Shown piece by piece: positions 44,003 to 59,974 of a stretch of 64,000 bases of DNA. Every line of letters starts with the position of its first letter. The stretch's first letter is position 1. The DNA is from CAWGXG01 sp963826505. Its GTDB lineage: Bacteria > Chloroflexota > Anaerolineae > Aggregatilineales > Aggregatilineaceae. The notes under the pieces were generated by a model. The model was not told where the DNA came from. It made no database searches and saw nothing but the letters and a program-made list of their open reading frames with translations. The DNA lies in NCBI GenBank assembly GCA_963826505.1, contig CAWGXG010000006.1:62001-126000 (forward strand), written 5' to 3'. The position numbers and the translations under genes are program-made.

Positions 44003-44037
44003 ACAGCGCGCCCAGGAGAGACTGCTAAGCGCGCTGT
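44003..44037 (-). terminator. Hairpin after gltD
   Basis: ACAGCGCGC at 44003-44011 pairs with GCGCGCTGT at 44029-44037 around a 17-base loop, downstream of the gltD stop. The T tract after it (atcattta) is weak, so it may be a pause or a Rho-assisted end. Confidence 0.45.
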
Positions 44038-44069
44038 TCGACGTCTTTTTGGGGAGTAAATTTACCAGG

Positions 44070-45496
44070 CTAACGCGCCATCAGATACGTGTCGATGGCC
44101 TGGGCGGCCTGCCGCCCTTCCTGAATGGCCCATACCACCAACGACGCGCCGCGATGCGAGTCGCCCGCCGCGAAGACGCTGTCCACGCTGGTCATATGGT
44201 TGGCGTCGATGGCAATATTACCGCGTGCGTCTAAACTCAGGCCCAACTGCTCGACCGGCCCATCCTGCTCGACATGGACGAAACCCAGCGCCAGCAATAC
44301 CAGTCCGGCCTCAAGCTCGAACTCTGAGCCGGGGATTTCGATCATTTCGCGCCGCCCGTTGTTCCCGCCCCATTCGATCTCCACCGCCGACAACCGTGCG
44401 ACGCGGCGGCCTTCTTCTTCGGGGAGGAACGCCTTGGTCAGGATATTGAACTTGCGCTCGCAGCCTTCTTCGTGCGAGCTGGAAATCTTGAAGACCTTGG
44501 GCCACAGCGGCCAGGGTTCGTGGGCCGCGCGCGAATGCGGAGGCGCTGGCAAGATCTCGATCTGCGTGACGCTTGTGGCACCCTGGCGGTGGGCCGTGCC
44601 CACGCAGTCGGACCCGGTATCCCCGCCGCCAATCACCAGGACGTGTCGGTCTTTGGCGGTGATGCGCTCGTCTGGGGGAATGTGTTCGCCACGGTTGACG
44701 CAGTTTTGCTGCTCCAGGAAATCCAGCGCCTGATGAATACCGTCCAGCTCGCGCCCCGGGATCGGCAGATCGCGCGGTTGGCGCGCGCCGATGGTCAGGC
44801 ACACGGCGTCGAATTCAGATAACAACTCGTCCGCCGGAAGATCGGGTCCCACCTTGACGCCGGTCTTGATGATCAGCCCTTCCTCCTCCATGATCGCGGC
44901 GCGGCGGTCAATGACGCCCTTGTTCAGCTTGAAATCGGGCACGCCATAGCGCAGCAGCCCGCCGATGGCGTCGGCGGCCTCGTACAGCACGACCGTATGC
45001 CCGGCTTTGTTCAGCGTGTCCGCGCAGGCCATCCCGGCGGGACCGCTGCCGATCACCGCCACTTTCTTCCCGGTGCGCTGTTGGGGCGGGTTGGCGCGCA
45101 CGTAACCCTTCGAGAACGCCAGCTCGATCACCGCCAATTCGTTCTCGCGGATCGTGACCGGATCATCGTTGATGCCCAGCACGCAGCCCGATTCGCACGG
45201 GGCGGGACACAGCCGGCCCGTGAATTCGGGGAAGTTGTTGGTATGCTGCAAGATGTCGTAAGCCGCGCGCCAGTCACCCTGCTGAAGTTTGTCCTGCCAT
45301 TCGGGAATCAGGCTGCCAACCGGGCAGGCCCAGTGGCAAAACGGCACGCCGCAGTCCATACAGCGCGCGGCCTGATAGCGCCGCATATCTTGTGGAAGCT
45401 GCGTCTCGACCTCGTCGAAGTCCTGGATGCGCTCGCGGATGGGGCGATAGCGGTTTTCGATCCGTTCGATTTCGATGAACCCTCTTGGATTGACCA

Positions 45497-45497
<1 letters not shown>
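44070..45497 (-). CDS. gltD: Glutamate synthase, small subunit
   Basis: This 475-residue FAD-containing subunit supplies NADPH electrons to GltB. Fe-S cysteines are seen in CMDCGVPFCHWACPVG and CPAPCESGCVLG. The FAD site is GSGPAGMACADTL and the NADPH site IGGGDTGSDCVG. The start codon overlaps the gltB stop as TAATG at 45495-45499, so the subunits are made together. Length matches the bacterial family (about 470-490). Confidence 0.95.
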
Positions 45498-50033
<4,536 letters not shown>

Positions 50034-50560
50034 GGAGTCTCGCCTCCCGATAAATCCGTAACCTCTTGGTGTCGTTCGTCAACTCGCTCACACCTTACGA
50101 TGTGTATCGATGTGCTGTGAACTGTTTTTCTGTGACATCACTACCGGTAGGGTTGTGTGCCGGGCTGCTGGCTGACAGTGTTGTCAGTACGGCGCGTCTA
50201 CATGTCTTGAGACTCAGAGTTCAGCAGTCGAACCAGTGAAGAATGGCTGGACCGGCCCAGCGCGTGGGCTGGTGGTCCTGTAAGTGTCCGGCAAGAATTG
50301 TGCTGGATATCATAACGATTGTTCAAGGATAGTCGCGTTAGCCCCACTGTGGCATGGTCAAAATGACTAAAACGATCTGAAATACTCATGCATTACGCGA
50401 GAACCCGATTAGAAAAATTGACAACAAACTATGAGTTAACAGTCTTCAAAGGATTCCTTCGACCCGCGTGCATAATTCCGCCGGCAGCGCTACCATGGGA
50501 GGGCGCTGGTTTTTGAACGGTTCGTCTGCCCCAGATGGTCACCCCAAGGAGTGCCGATCG
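50034..50560. other. Intergenic region between gltB and the UROD-like gene
   Basis: These 527 bases separate two divergent genes. A TTGACA box occurs at 50418-50423 on the plus strand, but no good -10 box lies 16-18 bases further, so promoter placement is uncertain. No open frame with a ribosome site or RNA-like structure was recognised. Some bases before 50561 are open in frame but lack a ribosome site. Confidence 0.4.
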
Positions 50561-51712
50561 ATGAATTCACGAGAACGCCTGCTCACCACCCTGAGCCATC
50601 ACGAACCGGATCGTGTCCCGGTGGACCTGGGCAGCACGCAGGTGACCGGAATCCACGCGGTCGCCTACCAGCGGCTGCGCGATGCGCTCGGTTTGCCGGA
50701 GTCGGATCTTCGGCTGTCCGACTCGATCCAGCGGCTTGCCCAGCCAGACGAAGATGTGCTGATCTGGGCGGGAGCCGATGCGCGCGGGCTGTTCGCGCTC
50801 AACAGCCACAATTGGAATGTGGTCGAAGCAGAGGCGGGCGATTATTGGGCCTATCATGACGAATGGGGTATCACGCATCACCGCCCGCGCCCGGATGGGC
50901 TATATTACAGCATTGTCGATGTGCCTGTGAAGGGGGCGGCGATCACCGCCGAAGCTATTCGCGACCATGCCTGGCCCAACATGGCCGATTCGCGCCGCAT
51001 CAATGGGCTGCGCGCCCTGGCGGAGCATTATCGCAGCGCCGGATATGCCGTCGTGATGAAAGACCCGTTTGCCGGACTGTTCGAAATGGCGCAGCGCATC
51101 GTAGGGATGCGCGAGCTGCTTGAAATGATGGCGACGGACGAGGCGACGGCGGGCGTGCTGTTCGACCAACTGCTGGAGCTCAAGCTCGCGTTTTGGGACA
51201 TGGCGCTGCCACAGCTCGGCGATCTGCTGGACGTGGTGACCTACGCCGACGATTACGGCACCCAGGAATCGCTGCTGATCTCGCCGCGTATGTTCCGAAC
51301 CCAGCTCAAGCCGCGCGTGCGGACGTTGTTCGCGCGCATCAAACAGCTAGCGCCGCACACCCGGCAGTTTTTCCACTCCTGTGGCAGCGTCCGCCCGCTG
51401 ATTCCGGATTATATCGAGATCGGGACCGACATCCTCAACCCCGTGCATATTCGCGCCGCCAACATGGACCCGGTCGCGCTCAAAAAGGATTTCGGGGATG
51501 CGCTGGCGTTTTGGGGCGGCGGCGTGGATACGCAAGGGGTTCTGCCGCGCGGCACGCCTGCCGAAGTGCGTGATGATGTGCGGCGCAATGTCGAGGCGCT
51601 GGCCCCTGGCGGGGGGTATGTGTTTAACACGGTGCACAATATCCAGCCCGATGTCCCGCCGGAGAATCTGATCGCGATGTTCGAGGCGCTGCGCGACATC
51701 GGCGCCGCGTGA
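50561..51712 (+). CDS. UROD-superfamily protein (second copy)
   Basis: This 383-residue protein has the UROD barrel, beginning MNSRERLLTTLSHHEPDRVPVDLG (in parts) and including VTYADDYGTQESLLISPRMF, FFHSCGSVRPLIPDYIEIG, and the C-terminal GGYVFNTVHNIQPDVP. The HSCG line is the likely metal ligand, as in methyltransferase-type members, and not true HemE. I chose the ATG at 50561 with AAGGAG upstream. It is distantly related to the copy at 21237. It stands between gltB and plsC with no methylamine or corrinoid genes nearby, so its reaction is unknown. Confidence 0.85.
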   Translation: MNSRERLLTTLSHHEPDRVPVDLGSTQVTGIHAVAYQRLRDALGLPESDLRLSDSIQRLAQPDEDVLIWAGADARGLFALNSHNWNVVEAEAGDYWAYHDEWGITHHRPRPDGLYYSIVDVPVKGAAITAEAIRDHAWPNMADSRRINGLRALAEHYRSAGYAVVMKDPFAGLFEMAQRIVGMRELLEMMATDEATAGVLFDQLLELKLAFWDMALPQLGDLLDVVTYADDYGTQESLLISPRMFRTQLKPRVRTLFARIKQLAPHTRQFFHSCGSVRPLIPDYIEIGTDILNPVHIRAANMDPVALKKDFGDALAFWGGGVDTQGVLPRGTPAEVRDDVRRNVEALAPGGGYVFNTVHNIQPDVPPENLIAMFEALRDIGAA

Positions 51713-51722
51713 GCCGGTCCGC

Positions 51723-52391
51723 CTAACCCGCCAGCCCCGCCGCGATCTGCGCGCGGATGGTGTTGGCCAGCGCCGTGTAATCGTCTTGGGTGGGCTGGTG
51801 GGGCAGCTCCCGGCAGGGATCGATCAGCGCGCCCACATGTACGCTGACTTTGCGCCGTCGCGGCCAGTGTTCGCCCCTGGGCATCGCCTCCGCCGCGCCG
51901 CGCACTGCGATGGGCAGAATCAGAGCGTTGGCGCGTTCCGCCAGCTTGAGAAAACCCAGCTTGAACGGCTGAAGCGCTCCGTCCATGCTGCGTGTGCCTT
52001 CCGGAGCCATCACGAGATGCTGCCCGGCCTTGATCGCACGCAGCAAGCTCCGCGCGGCGGATGTATCGCCCGCTTCACGATCCAGGGGAACCACACCCGC
52101 CAGGCGCATGATCCACCGTGTTTGCCACGCGTCGAATAGTTCCTTTTTGCCCGGCAGTGTGACCCGGCACATAAAGCGCGGCCCCAGACACAACGCCACG
52201 GCGGGTACGTCTAAATGACTGGTGTGGTTGAACACGACGATCACCGGGCGGGGCTGCACGGCCAACTGAGACAGCTTGTCCGGGTCGCGCTCGAAGCTCA
52301 GCCGGAAATACAGCCAAAAGAGCAGTCCCAGCACGGCGGACGCGATACGGATGAAGAATGGATTGGGTTTAGGAAAAGTTGTCTTGAGCAT
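51723..52391 (-). CDS. 1-acyl-sn-glycerol-3-phosphate acyltransferase (PlsC family)
   Basis: This protein of about 222 residues has an N-terminal hydrophobic segment and the acyltransferase motifs NHTSHLD (HX4D, catalytic), the GVVPLDRE block and EGTRSMDGALQPF. It makes phosphatidic acid in glycerolipid synthesis. I chose the ATG at 52391 (MLKTTFPKPN), because upstream ATG codons have no ribosome site. It is convergent with the UROD-like gene and divergent from the phosphorylase. Confidence 0.88.
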   Translation of the reverse strand: MLKTTFPKPNPFFIRIASAVLGLLFWLYFRLSFERDPDKLSQLAVQPRPVIVVFNHTSHLDVPAVALCLGPRFMCRVTLPGKKELFDAWQTRWIMRLAGVVPLDREAGDTSAARSLLRAIKAGQHLVMAPEGTRSMDGALQPFKLGFLKLAERANALILPIAVRGAAEAMPRGEHWPRRRKVSVHVGALIDPCRELPHQPTQDDYTALANTIRAQIAAGLAG

Positions 52392-52575
52392 AGACGAGTC
52401 TATAAGCACGCGCGAGACCAAAATACAATGACGTTGTCAGAACCCACCGGGGTAAAGGGGGCCCGTCACGTCTATTCTACCTCGTTCGCGCCGTGTAGAG
52501 AACTTGACGAACTGCATCTATTCTTATTATCCTAGTGGCGCCGCCAGCCAGGAACATACAAAGGGGCGTGCTTTC

Positions 52576-54318
52576 ATGACCACAGGTATTGAGCACATGC
52601 TGGAAAAGCTGATTTTTCTCTACGGGCCGGAGCGCGGACCCGTATGTTATGCGCGTTTGATGACCCTGTTAGACGATTTTCGCGCGCGCTTTCCTGAATT
52701 GTCCGCGCAGCGTCTCGATCCTGCTGAGCGCGTGACCGAGCGCGATGTGATGTTGATTACGTACGGCGACTCGCTGAGCGCTCCGGGGGAGCTTCCACTG
52801 CGAACGCTGACGGATTTCTTAAACGGGCGGCTGTCCGCCGTGCTATCCGCCGTGCACATTTTGCCGTTTTTTCCGTATTCTTCCGATGACGGTTTTTCTG
52901 TGATCGACTACACCGCTGTCGATCCGGCGTTAGGCACGTGGGACGAGGTCCAACAGCTTGGGGCGCAGTTCAAGCTGATGTTCGACGCGGTGATCAACCA
53001 CATTTCCGCGCGCAGCGCCTGGTTTCGGGGTTTTCTGGCGGGTGCTCCCACCTATCAGGACTTTTTCATCACGGTCGATCCGGCGCTGGACCTGTCGGGA
53101 GTGGTGCGCCCACGCAGCCTGCCGCTGCTGACCGCCGTCCAAACGGCGAACGGGGAGCGCCACGTCTGGACGACCTTTAGCGAGGATCAGATCGACCTTA
53201 ATTACGCGCACGATGAAGTGCTGTTGCGCGTGATCGACGTGCTGCTATTTTATGTCAGCCAGGGGATGAGCTTTATCCGGCTGGACGCGATCGCCTATCT
53301 GTGGAAGGAAATCGGGACAGGTTGCATTCACCTGCCTCAAACGCACGAAGTCGTCAAGCTGATGCGCGCCGTGTTGGACTATGTCGCGCCGCAGGTGGCG
53401 ATCATCACCGAGACAAACGTCCCCCACGCGGAAAATGTATCCTATTTCGGTGATGGCACGGACGAGGCCCAACTGGTATACCAGTTCACGCTGCCGCCGC
53501 TGATGCTGCACACCTTTGCCACCGGCGACGCGACCATTCTCAGCGAATGGGCCGCCGGGTTGGAAAAGCTTTCGAATCAGACGACGTTTTTCAACTTCAC
53601 GGCGTCCCACGATGGGATCGGCGTGCGCCCGGTCGAGGGGATTCTCACCGAGCCGCAGATTTGGGATCTCGTGAAGCGCACCCGAGCACATGGCGGGGCC
53701 GTATCCTTCAAATCCAACGCCGACGGGTCACAAAGCCCTTACGAGCTGAACATCAACTATTTCGACGCGCTGTCCGATCCATCTGCGGATGAGCCGGTCG
53801 CGATACAGGTGGCGCGTTTCATCGCCTCCCAGGCGATCCAGCTGGCGTTTATGGGTATGCCGGGTATCTACATTCACAGCCTGCTGGGGTCGCGCAGTTG
53901 GCGAGCGGGAGTCGAAAAAACAGGGCGGCTGCGCAGCATCAATCGCGAAAAACTGCAAGTGGCAGAGGTCAACGCCGCGTTGGACACGCCGTCGACGCTG
54001 CGCGCCCAGGTCTTCAGCGCCTACTACCAACTGCTGGCGGCGCGCACGCGCGAAAAGGCGTTTCATCCCAACGGCGCGCAAACGGTGCTGAATGTGGATC
54101 CCGGGCTGTTTACCCTGCTGCGCATCTCGACCGATGGCTCGGCACGCGTATTGGCCGTCCACAACGTCACCGATCGCGTGATCACGCTCGATCTGGGGCG
54201 GGTAGAGGTTGCCGATGCGCGCGGTTATCACGACCTGTTGAGCGCGGCAGCCTATGCGGCCAGCGATACGCTCACGCTGCCCCCCTATGCGGTAGCGTGG
54301 CTGAAAGTGGAATCGTGA
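52576..54318 (+). CDS. GH13 subfamily 18 sugar phosphorylase (sucrose or glucosylglycerate type)
   Basis: This 580-residue alpha-amylase-family protein has catalytic residues D237 as nucleophile (FIRLDAIAYLWKE), E279 as acid/base (IITETNVPH) and D346 as transition-state stabiliser (TASHDGIGVRP). It lacks a signal peptide. The HILPFFPYSSDDGFSVIDY line is typical of GH13_18 phosphorylases, which use phosphate to split sucrose, sucrose-6-phosphate or glucosylglycerate into glucose-1-phosphate. Substrate is not decided here. I chose ATG 52576 with AAGGGG upstream. It is transcribed alone and ends 31 bases from the convergent scaffold gene. Confidence 0.88.
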   Translation: MTTGIEHMLEKLIFLYGPERGPVCYARLMTLLDDFRARFPELSAQRLDPAERVTERDVMLITYGDSLSAPGELPLRTLTDFLNGRLSAVLSAVHILPFFPYSSDDGFSVIDYTAVDPALGTWDEVQQLGAQFKLMFDAVINHISARSAWFRGFLAGAPTYQDFFITVDPALDLSGVVRPRSLPLLTAVQTANGERHVWTTFSEDQIDLNYAHDEVLLRVIDVLLFYVSQGMSFIRLDAIAYLWKEIGTGCIHLPQTHEVVKLMRAVLDYVAPQVAIITETNVPHAENVSYFGDGTDEAQLVYQFTLPPLMLHTFATGDATILSEWAAGLEKLSNQTTFFNFTASHDGIGVRPVEGILTEPQIWDLVKRTRAHGGAVSFKSNADGSQSPYELNINYFDALSDPSADEPVAIQVARFIASQAIQLAFMGMPGIYIHSLLGSRSWRAGVEKTGRLRSINREKLQVAEVNAALDTPSTLRAQVFSAYYQLLAARTREKAFHPNGAQTVLNVDPGLFTLLRISTDGSARVLAVHNVTDRVITLDLGRVEVADARGYHDLLSAAAYAASDTLTLPPYAVAWLKVES

Positions 54319-54349
54319 TCGGCCCGGGCAGCAGACACGACTTTTCCTG

Positions 54350-57300
54350 TTAGCGGATGTTGTCCAGCACCAGCGCTCCGCCTGCGGCCACGCACAGCGC
54401 GCCTACACCCAAGGTGGTGATCATCCACATGGGCAGCAAAACGGCGGCGACTGCGCCCAATGCCAGGATTAGCCCCACTTTGACCGACGTGGGCCGGGCC
54501 ACTGCCGCACGTACCTCGATCGGCGCGCTCACGATCAGCTCGACTAGCAGCAATCCCCACAGCAGCAATCCGCCGCCAATCGCCGCGCGCTCGGCCCAAT
54601 ACAAGTGCAGGGTGGCAGGCAGATCAGACCACCCACCCCATGCATTCAGGCCGAACAGCAGCGCCGGAGTCACCAGCCACACGATCACCGTCCCGGCGAA
54701 GACCTGGCGCACGAGCGTGTGTTCGTTCGCGGTCAGGTCGGCGGCATCGAACAGGCGATAGGCGGTGAGCAGCAGGATCGGCCACGCCAGGTAAAAGGCC
54801 AATTCTGCCGCGTGTGCAAGCGAAAAGGCGCGCAGTATATGCGCCAGGGCGCTGCCCCGGTCGGTGTGATAAAGCCAGGTCAGGATGGGCAGCGTGATCG
54901 AACTCGTAGCCCGCGAGCAGACCTGCCGTGAGCAGTACGGTAAACAGCGCCGCGAGGCTGGCGGGACCGGCGATGCGCCGCCATTCAGTGGAACTCAGCG
55001 GCACGAGGTGCCCCGCGCGGAAATGATCAAGCAGAGAATAGGGCGGGGCATCGCTCTGTTGTTTGCGCTCGTACCAGCTGTCCCACAATAGCAGCGCGCC
55101 CTCGCGGAAATAGACCAGTGCTGCACACAACGGCCCCAATCCAAACCCGATCACGGCCCCCAGGCCGAGCGCATCGCGCCCCAACCCGTGCGGCCCTCCG
55201 GCAGCGGCGATGAGGCCGCCCAGCGCTCCCAGGGACAGTCCCAGGATCAGAGCCCCGGTATACCCTGCCATAACTGTGATGAGCGCGGTTTCTCCAATCA
55301 GGAGAGCCACAGCGCCGAACGGATGTGTCTGGCTGCCACGCGAGTAGCCTGCCGCGGCGAGTGCGGCCAGCGGAGCCAGCCACGCGGCGGCAGGCGCTAT
55401 CACCAGCAGCCGGGGAAACAGGCCCCACAGGGCTCCCGGCCACCCAAAGCCTGGCGCAAACAACAGCCATGTCAACCAGTACCACACGATCCCGCTGGCA
55501 GCGAAGGCCAACACGCGGTCTACGGTCTCGAAAATACGCCGCGCCCGTGCCCGCGAACGGGCATAACTAACTCGCGTGCGCACTCCGCCGTACAGTGCCG
55601 CCCCGGCCAACCAGGCCAGTGCCCAAGCGGGCGTCACCTTGCCCAGCGCGCGCGTAAGACGCAGGATAGGATCGCCCACGCGCGCGGTGTCCATGCTGCG
55701 ATCCAGTCCGGCTCCGGCCAGCGTCAGGAATAGCGTCAACAGCAAAACCCACCCGCCAGCGGACAGCGCGCTGTCCAGGCGATGCCATTTGAGCCAGACG
55801 AGGGCGCGCAGATGGGCGTTGCGCGCCATAATGCGAATGGTGCGGTGGAGCGGATAGGGCAGAACCTGGAACGATCGTTCCTCCAGGTCGATGTCGCGCC
55901 CTTTGATGAGGATCGAGTAGTGATCCGGAACCAGGTGACGATTTCCTGTCTGACCCAAATCAAACACAGCCTGTTGATCAGGATCTCCCGTCGTGACGTA
56001 CGGATCGCCGTGTGTTGCCGCCAGTGTGTCGCTGCGGTTGTGCCAGTCGGCTTGAATTTCGATGCCCGGCGGTGGCGATCCCAACTCAACCACACAGTGC
56101 GGCGTGTCGTCCGGGTAGAAGGGCCACTGCGTGCCGATCGGGACTCCATCGTCATCCACACGGTGACACAACCGCACCGCGTCCAGGTGCAGTCGCGCGA
56201 TGAGAGTGATCTCCGTACTCAATTCGCCGCCGCCCTCCACGCTAACCACCGCGCGGTAGATGCCGGGCTGCCAGCCGGTGTTTCTCCATGAGAGCATGAT
56301 CGTATACTGCCCGTCATCGGTCGTGACAATGTCCGTCGCGTCTACCACGGTATCCGTAGCCGCGCGGATCAGCCGCCCGGTCAGGTGCAGCCCGGCCACG
56401 GCATCGCGTAAATGGGCGCGGCAGGTCACCGCTGGCGTGCGTGTCAGGAATACAGGCGACGGACTGAATGCCGGGGTGCTGTTAGGCATCACATGGCCGG
56501 GTTCCAGCGCCACCAAGCGCACACCCCCGACGATTTGAAACTCGGCAGCATCGGCTGGAGCTCCATCTAGTTCGATTTCCAGGCGGTAGCTGCCTATCTG
56601 CCAGCCTGTGTCGGGGCAGGGCAGCGCGAACACGAACTGTCGTGTGATCGCCGGTGTGGCAGGCAGGCGCGGGTGGTTCTGGTCTGGCGTGGGACGCATA
56701 CGGCGGTCGAGGAGGGTGGAATCGCTATCTTCGAAGGCGTCGCGCAGCCAGCTCGGAGGACGCCGTTCGTGTTCCTGAAAGGGAGCGAGAGGCGCCCCAA
56801 AGCGGGGTGGTCTGGGCGGGATATCGCCCTGATCGAAGGGTGGACGGCGGCGGGGCGGCTCTGGTATGTCTCCCGGCGTTCTGCGGGAGAAGAGCGAGTC
56901 CGGACGGGCACTGCGTGGCGACGCCTCTCGCCGGGGAAAGAGCCACCGCCGTGCCAGCGATGGTTCGGGGGTCGCGGGCGTGGGCGCTAAGGGAGGCGGC
57001 ACGGCCCGCATCGGGCGCCGCAGGAACTCTGGAATAAAATCGTCACGCGTCCGCCGGTCGGGCAGCGGATTGCGCGGCGGAAATGTGCCGAGCCGGGGAC
57101 GGTCTTCGGAGGGGTGGGTTTCTTCATTTTCGTAGGGCAGGCTGACCGCCGGGCGCGCCTCGGACCGGCTTGACGGAAAGCGACCCCGCGTCGGTGTTGG
57201 GGCGGGTGGATCGGCATCGGCGGGGCGCGTTCCAGGGCGGCGGCGCAGCACCCCTGGTATTTCGAAATCAGGTGTGTCAAACAGGTCTTCGAACAATGAC

Positions 57301-59837
57301 TCTTCGGGAGTTTCCGCAGCGCGATCTCTTCGCGCCGGATGCGAGGAGCCCTGGGTGGATGGAGTGCCGAACGGCGAGCGCCGCGAGACGAGACCCGGGC
57401 GCGCAGGCAGATCGTCCACTAGCGGCGTGGTTTGCACGTCTATGGCGGCGTCCGAATCGGTGCCCGCGGGCCACGCGCTGCTGGTCAGTTGGCGATCCTC
57501 GCGGATTACGCTCTGGTCGTCCAGCCACCGCGCGGTGACTTCTACATCCGGCCCGGCATGTTCTACCGTGACGATCGCGTAGACGGTGGTTGTATCGGGC
57601 AAAAAGAGCGCGTGCTGCTTGACGGTGGCCTGCCGCTGCGGATCGTCTGACGTGAAAATGATGGACGTAACCGACGGCAGCGGATGGCGGCTTTCGATGG
57701 TGGCGATGGCTTTGTCAGCCGCCATGCGCGTGTTGGGACCCAGGAAGCGTTGGTGAGTTTCGACGCGTTTGAGCCACGGGATCGCGCGTCGATCGCCGAT
57801 CTCGCCCAGCGCATCCGCGACAGCAATCTGTACGTCGGGGTCAGGGTCGTATAGGCGGTCCAGCAGCCAGGGGATGTCGTCTTCGCTGCCGCCTTCCTGT
57901 ACGACCAGCGCCTGCTCGCGCCGGACCAGCGGATCCGGCACCTCCGAGGGACCGTGGGGCTCCAGCACGCAGGGCCACCACTGCGCTTTAGCGGCAGCGA
58001 AGGCATCAGGTCGCGCGTGTGCACGGTAGCGCACGAGGCGCAGCCCCTGCCAGCGCACAAAGCCTTCCGATGCTGACAGCAGTTCCTCGACAACATCCGG
58101 CCCTGGCCCAGGATCGAGCAGCGCCAGCGCAGCCGCGGCGGAAGAACGGATCGCGGGGTCGCTGGCCCGCAGAGCTTCCACCAGGGGCCGCAGATAGCCT
58201 TCTTCTTTGGCCAATAGCACGATAGTCTGCTGGTCAGCCGGGGAGGCCGTCGCAATGCGCACGCTCAGCAGATTCTCCGCGCTGCCGAGCACGCGCGGCC
58301 TGGCGAGTATTTCGTCCAGCAGCGCGGTGTCTACCGTCGGAGGCGCACCACTGGGATCGTCCTCGCGGGGTTCTGGCAGCGCCGAGAGCAGGGCTATCGC
58401 CTGACCCGCGCCGTCCAGGTTGTGGATGTCGTCGTGAATGGCACGGCTGCGCTCGTAGCACGCGCGCGCTTCGGCAATCTGCCCCAGACGGTGATGCACG
58501 GTGCCTTTGAACAGCCACAACGCGCCTTCCAGGCTGCGCGTAATTGGCTGCTCGTCCGCGCTCAAGCCCAGACTGGCGGATTCGGTGGCATCGTGCAGCA
58601 GGGCCTCACACACGTCAAATTGATAACTGCGCAGCGATCGCTCGAATTCGCTGAACCAGCGCACGACGGCGTGATGAGGCGTGTTCCCATAACTGGCGCG
58701 CACCTGCTGTGTTACCAGCCGGATCAGCGTGCGGCTGGGCGGTGACGCCAACGTTCGCGCGTCGAGTACAGCGGGGTTATGAATGAATTGCAGATGTTTG
58801 CTGGCAGAGGCGACAGCGCCAAAAGCGCCGGAAGTCGACAGCGCCGTGCTGTAGACGGTTCCCGCTTTCTCTGCCTGCCATATAACGCGGTCTTCCTCGT
58901 GATCGTAGGCGTAGGCGTTCTCGTCCTTACCGCCAAACAAGACATAGCGCCCATCATCGGAGATCGATACGCCATAGGCGCTTTGTTCTATCGTGTGATG
59001 CCACACCAGCCGCCCCTGACCGTCGATCAGAGCTACGAAATTCGGCTGTCCCGCGGCAGCGCACCATGCTCCATCGGGCGTCACAGCCACGTTGTTCACC
59101 GGTCCGCCCAGGTCACAGCGCCATACGGTCTGACCTTCAAAGTCCAGGGCGTAGACGTGACCGTCATTGGACCCGACCATGAGCCGACGTGCGCCTTCTG
59201 CCATACGCACTCCGGCCCATACACGCCTGTCCGATTCGAACGTCCACAGCGGCGCGCCCGCTTGATCGAAGGCGTGGACGCGCTGCCGGTCGCTCCCGGC
59301 GAAAATGCGTGCGCCGTCCGCCGTCACCGCCGCTGACCAGAGGCCGCCGTCTACCGCCTGTTTGAAACGCAGGGTGCCGTTCCGTTCGAACCCGTAGAGG
59401 TGTTGATCCATTGAACCCACGACGATAAGCGCGCCGTCGGGCGTGATCGCTACCCCGTTGGTATTGCCATCGGTGTTGAAGGTATACAGCAGCCGCCCGT
59501 CGTAGTGCCACAGCGTCGCCTGGTTACCACTCCCCAGCGTGCCGACCAACAGAGTCTCGGCATCATTCGCCAGCGCTATGCGATTCGCGCTGCCGCTGAC
59601 TTTGCCCGACCACAGCAGCCGCCCGGTGATGTCAAAACACAGGAGCGTGCCATCCAACCCGCCAGCGAAGATGAAACGGTTATCGGGCGTGATGGCTGTG
59701 GTCAGCAGTTTTGTCTGCGTATTGGCGATCCACAGCGTGTGGATGGTGCCGGTTTCGCCTGCCTCACCGGGTTCCTCAGGCGGTGTAGGAACCGGAGCAG
59801 GTGGGCGTGCCCGTTGGATTCGGCGTAACAGACTCAT
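54350..59837 (-). CDS. Giant propeller-TPR-HEAT-Ig-like membrane protein, one frameshift
   Basis: About 1,830 residues in two frames joined by a slip near 54900-54912. Approximate parts: beta-propeller of PQQ/WD type at 15-355 (repeated DGxxxxGSxDxxxYGF-like lines); TPR-like helices 390-490; HEAT repeats 500-700; a first beta domain 745-795; a disordered Pro/Arg-rich region 800-1050; three Ig-like beta domains 1060-1325 with a recurring W-Q-x-G-x-Y-R line; and about ten membrane helices from 1360 to the end. The start at 59837 has AGGAGC upstream. It is the last gene of the ubiquitin-like operon. It looks like a membrane scaffold or substrate receptor; the role is inference. The second frame resumes with LPILTWLYHTDRGSALAHIL. 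Confidence 0.8.
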
Positions 59838-59974
59838 CGTCTGCGCTGCTCCTGGTGTGAACTCATAGAAATCATTATGCATAAGGATTCTGAACAACCA
59901 GCAGTGCAGACGCGCAAATTTCGTTGTCATATTCAGCCGGGAAAAACCTGAGGCGGGCACGGTAGGCCGCCCGT

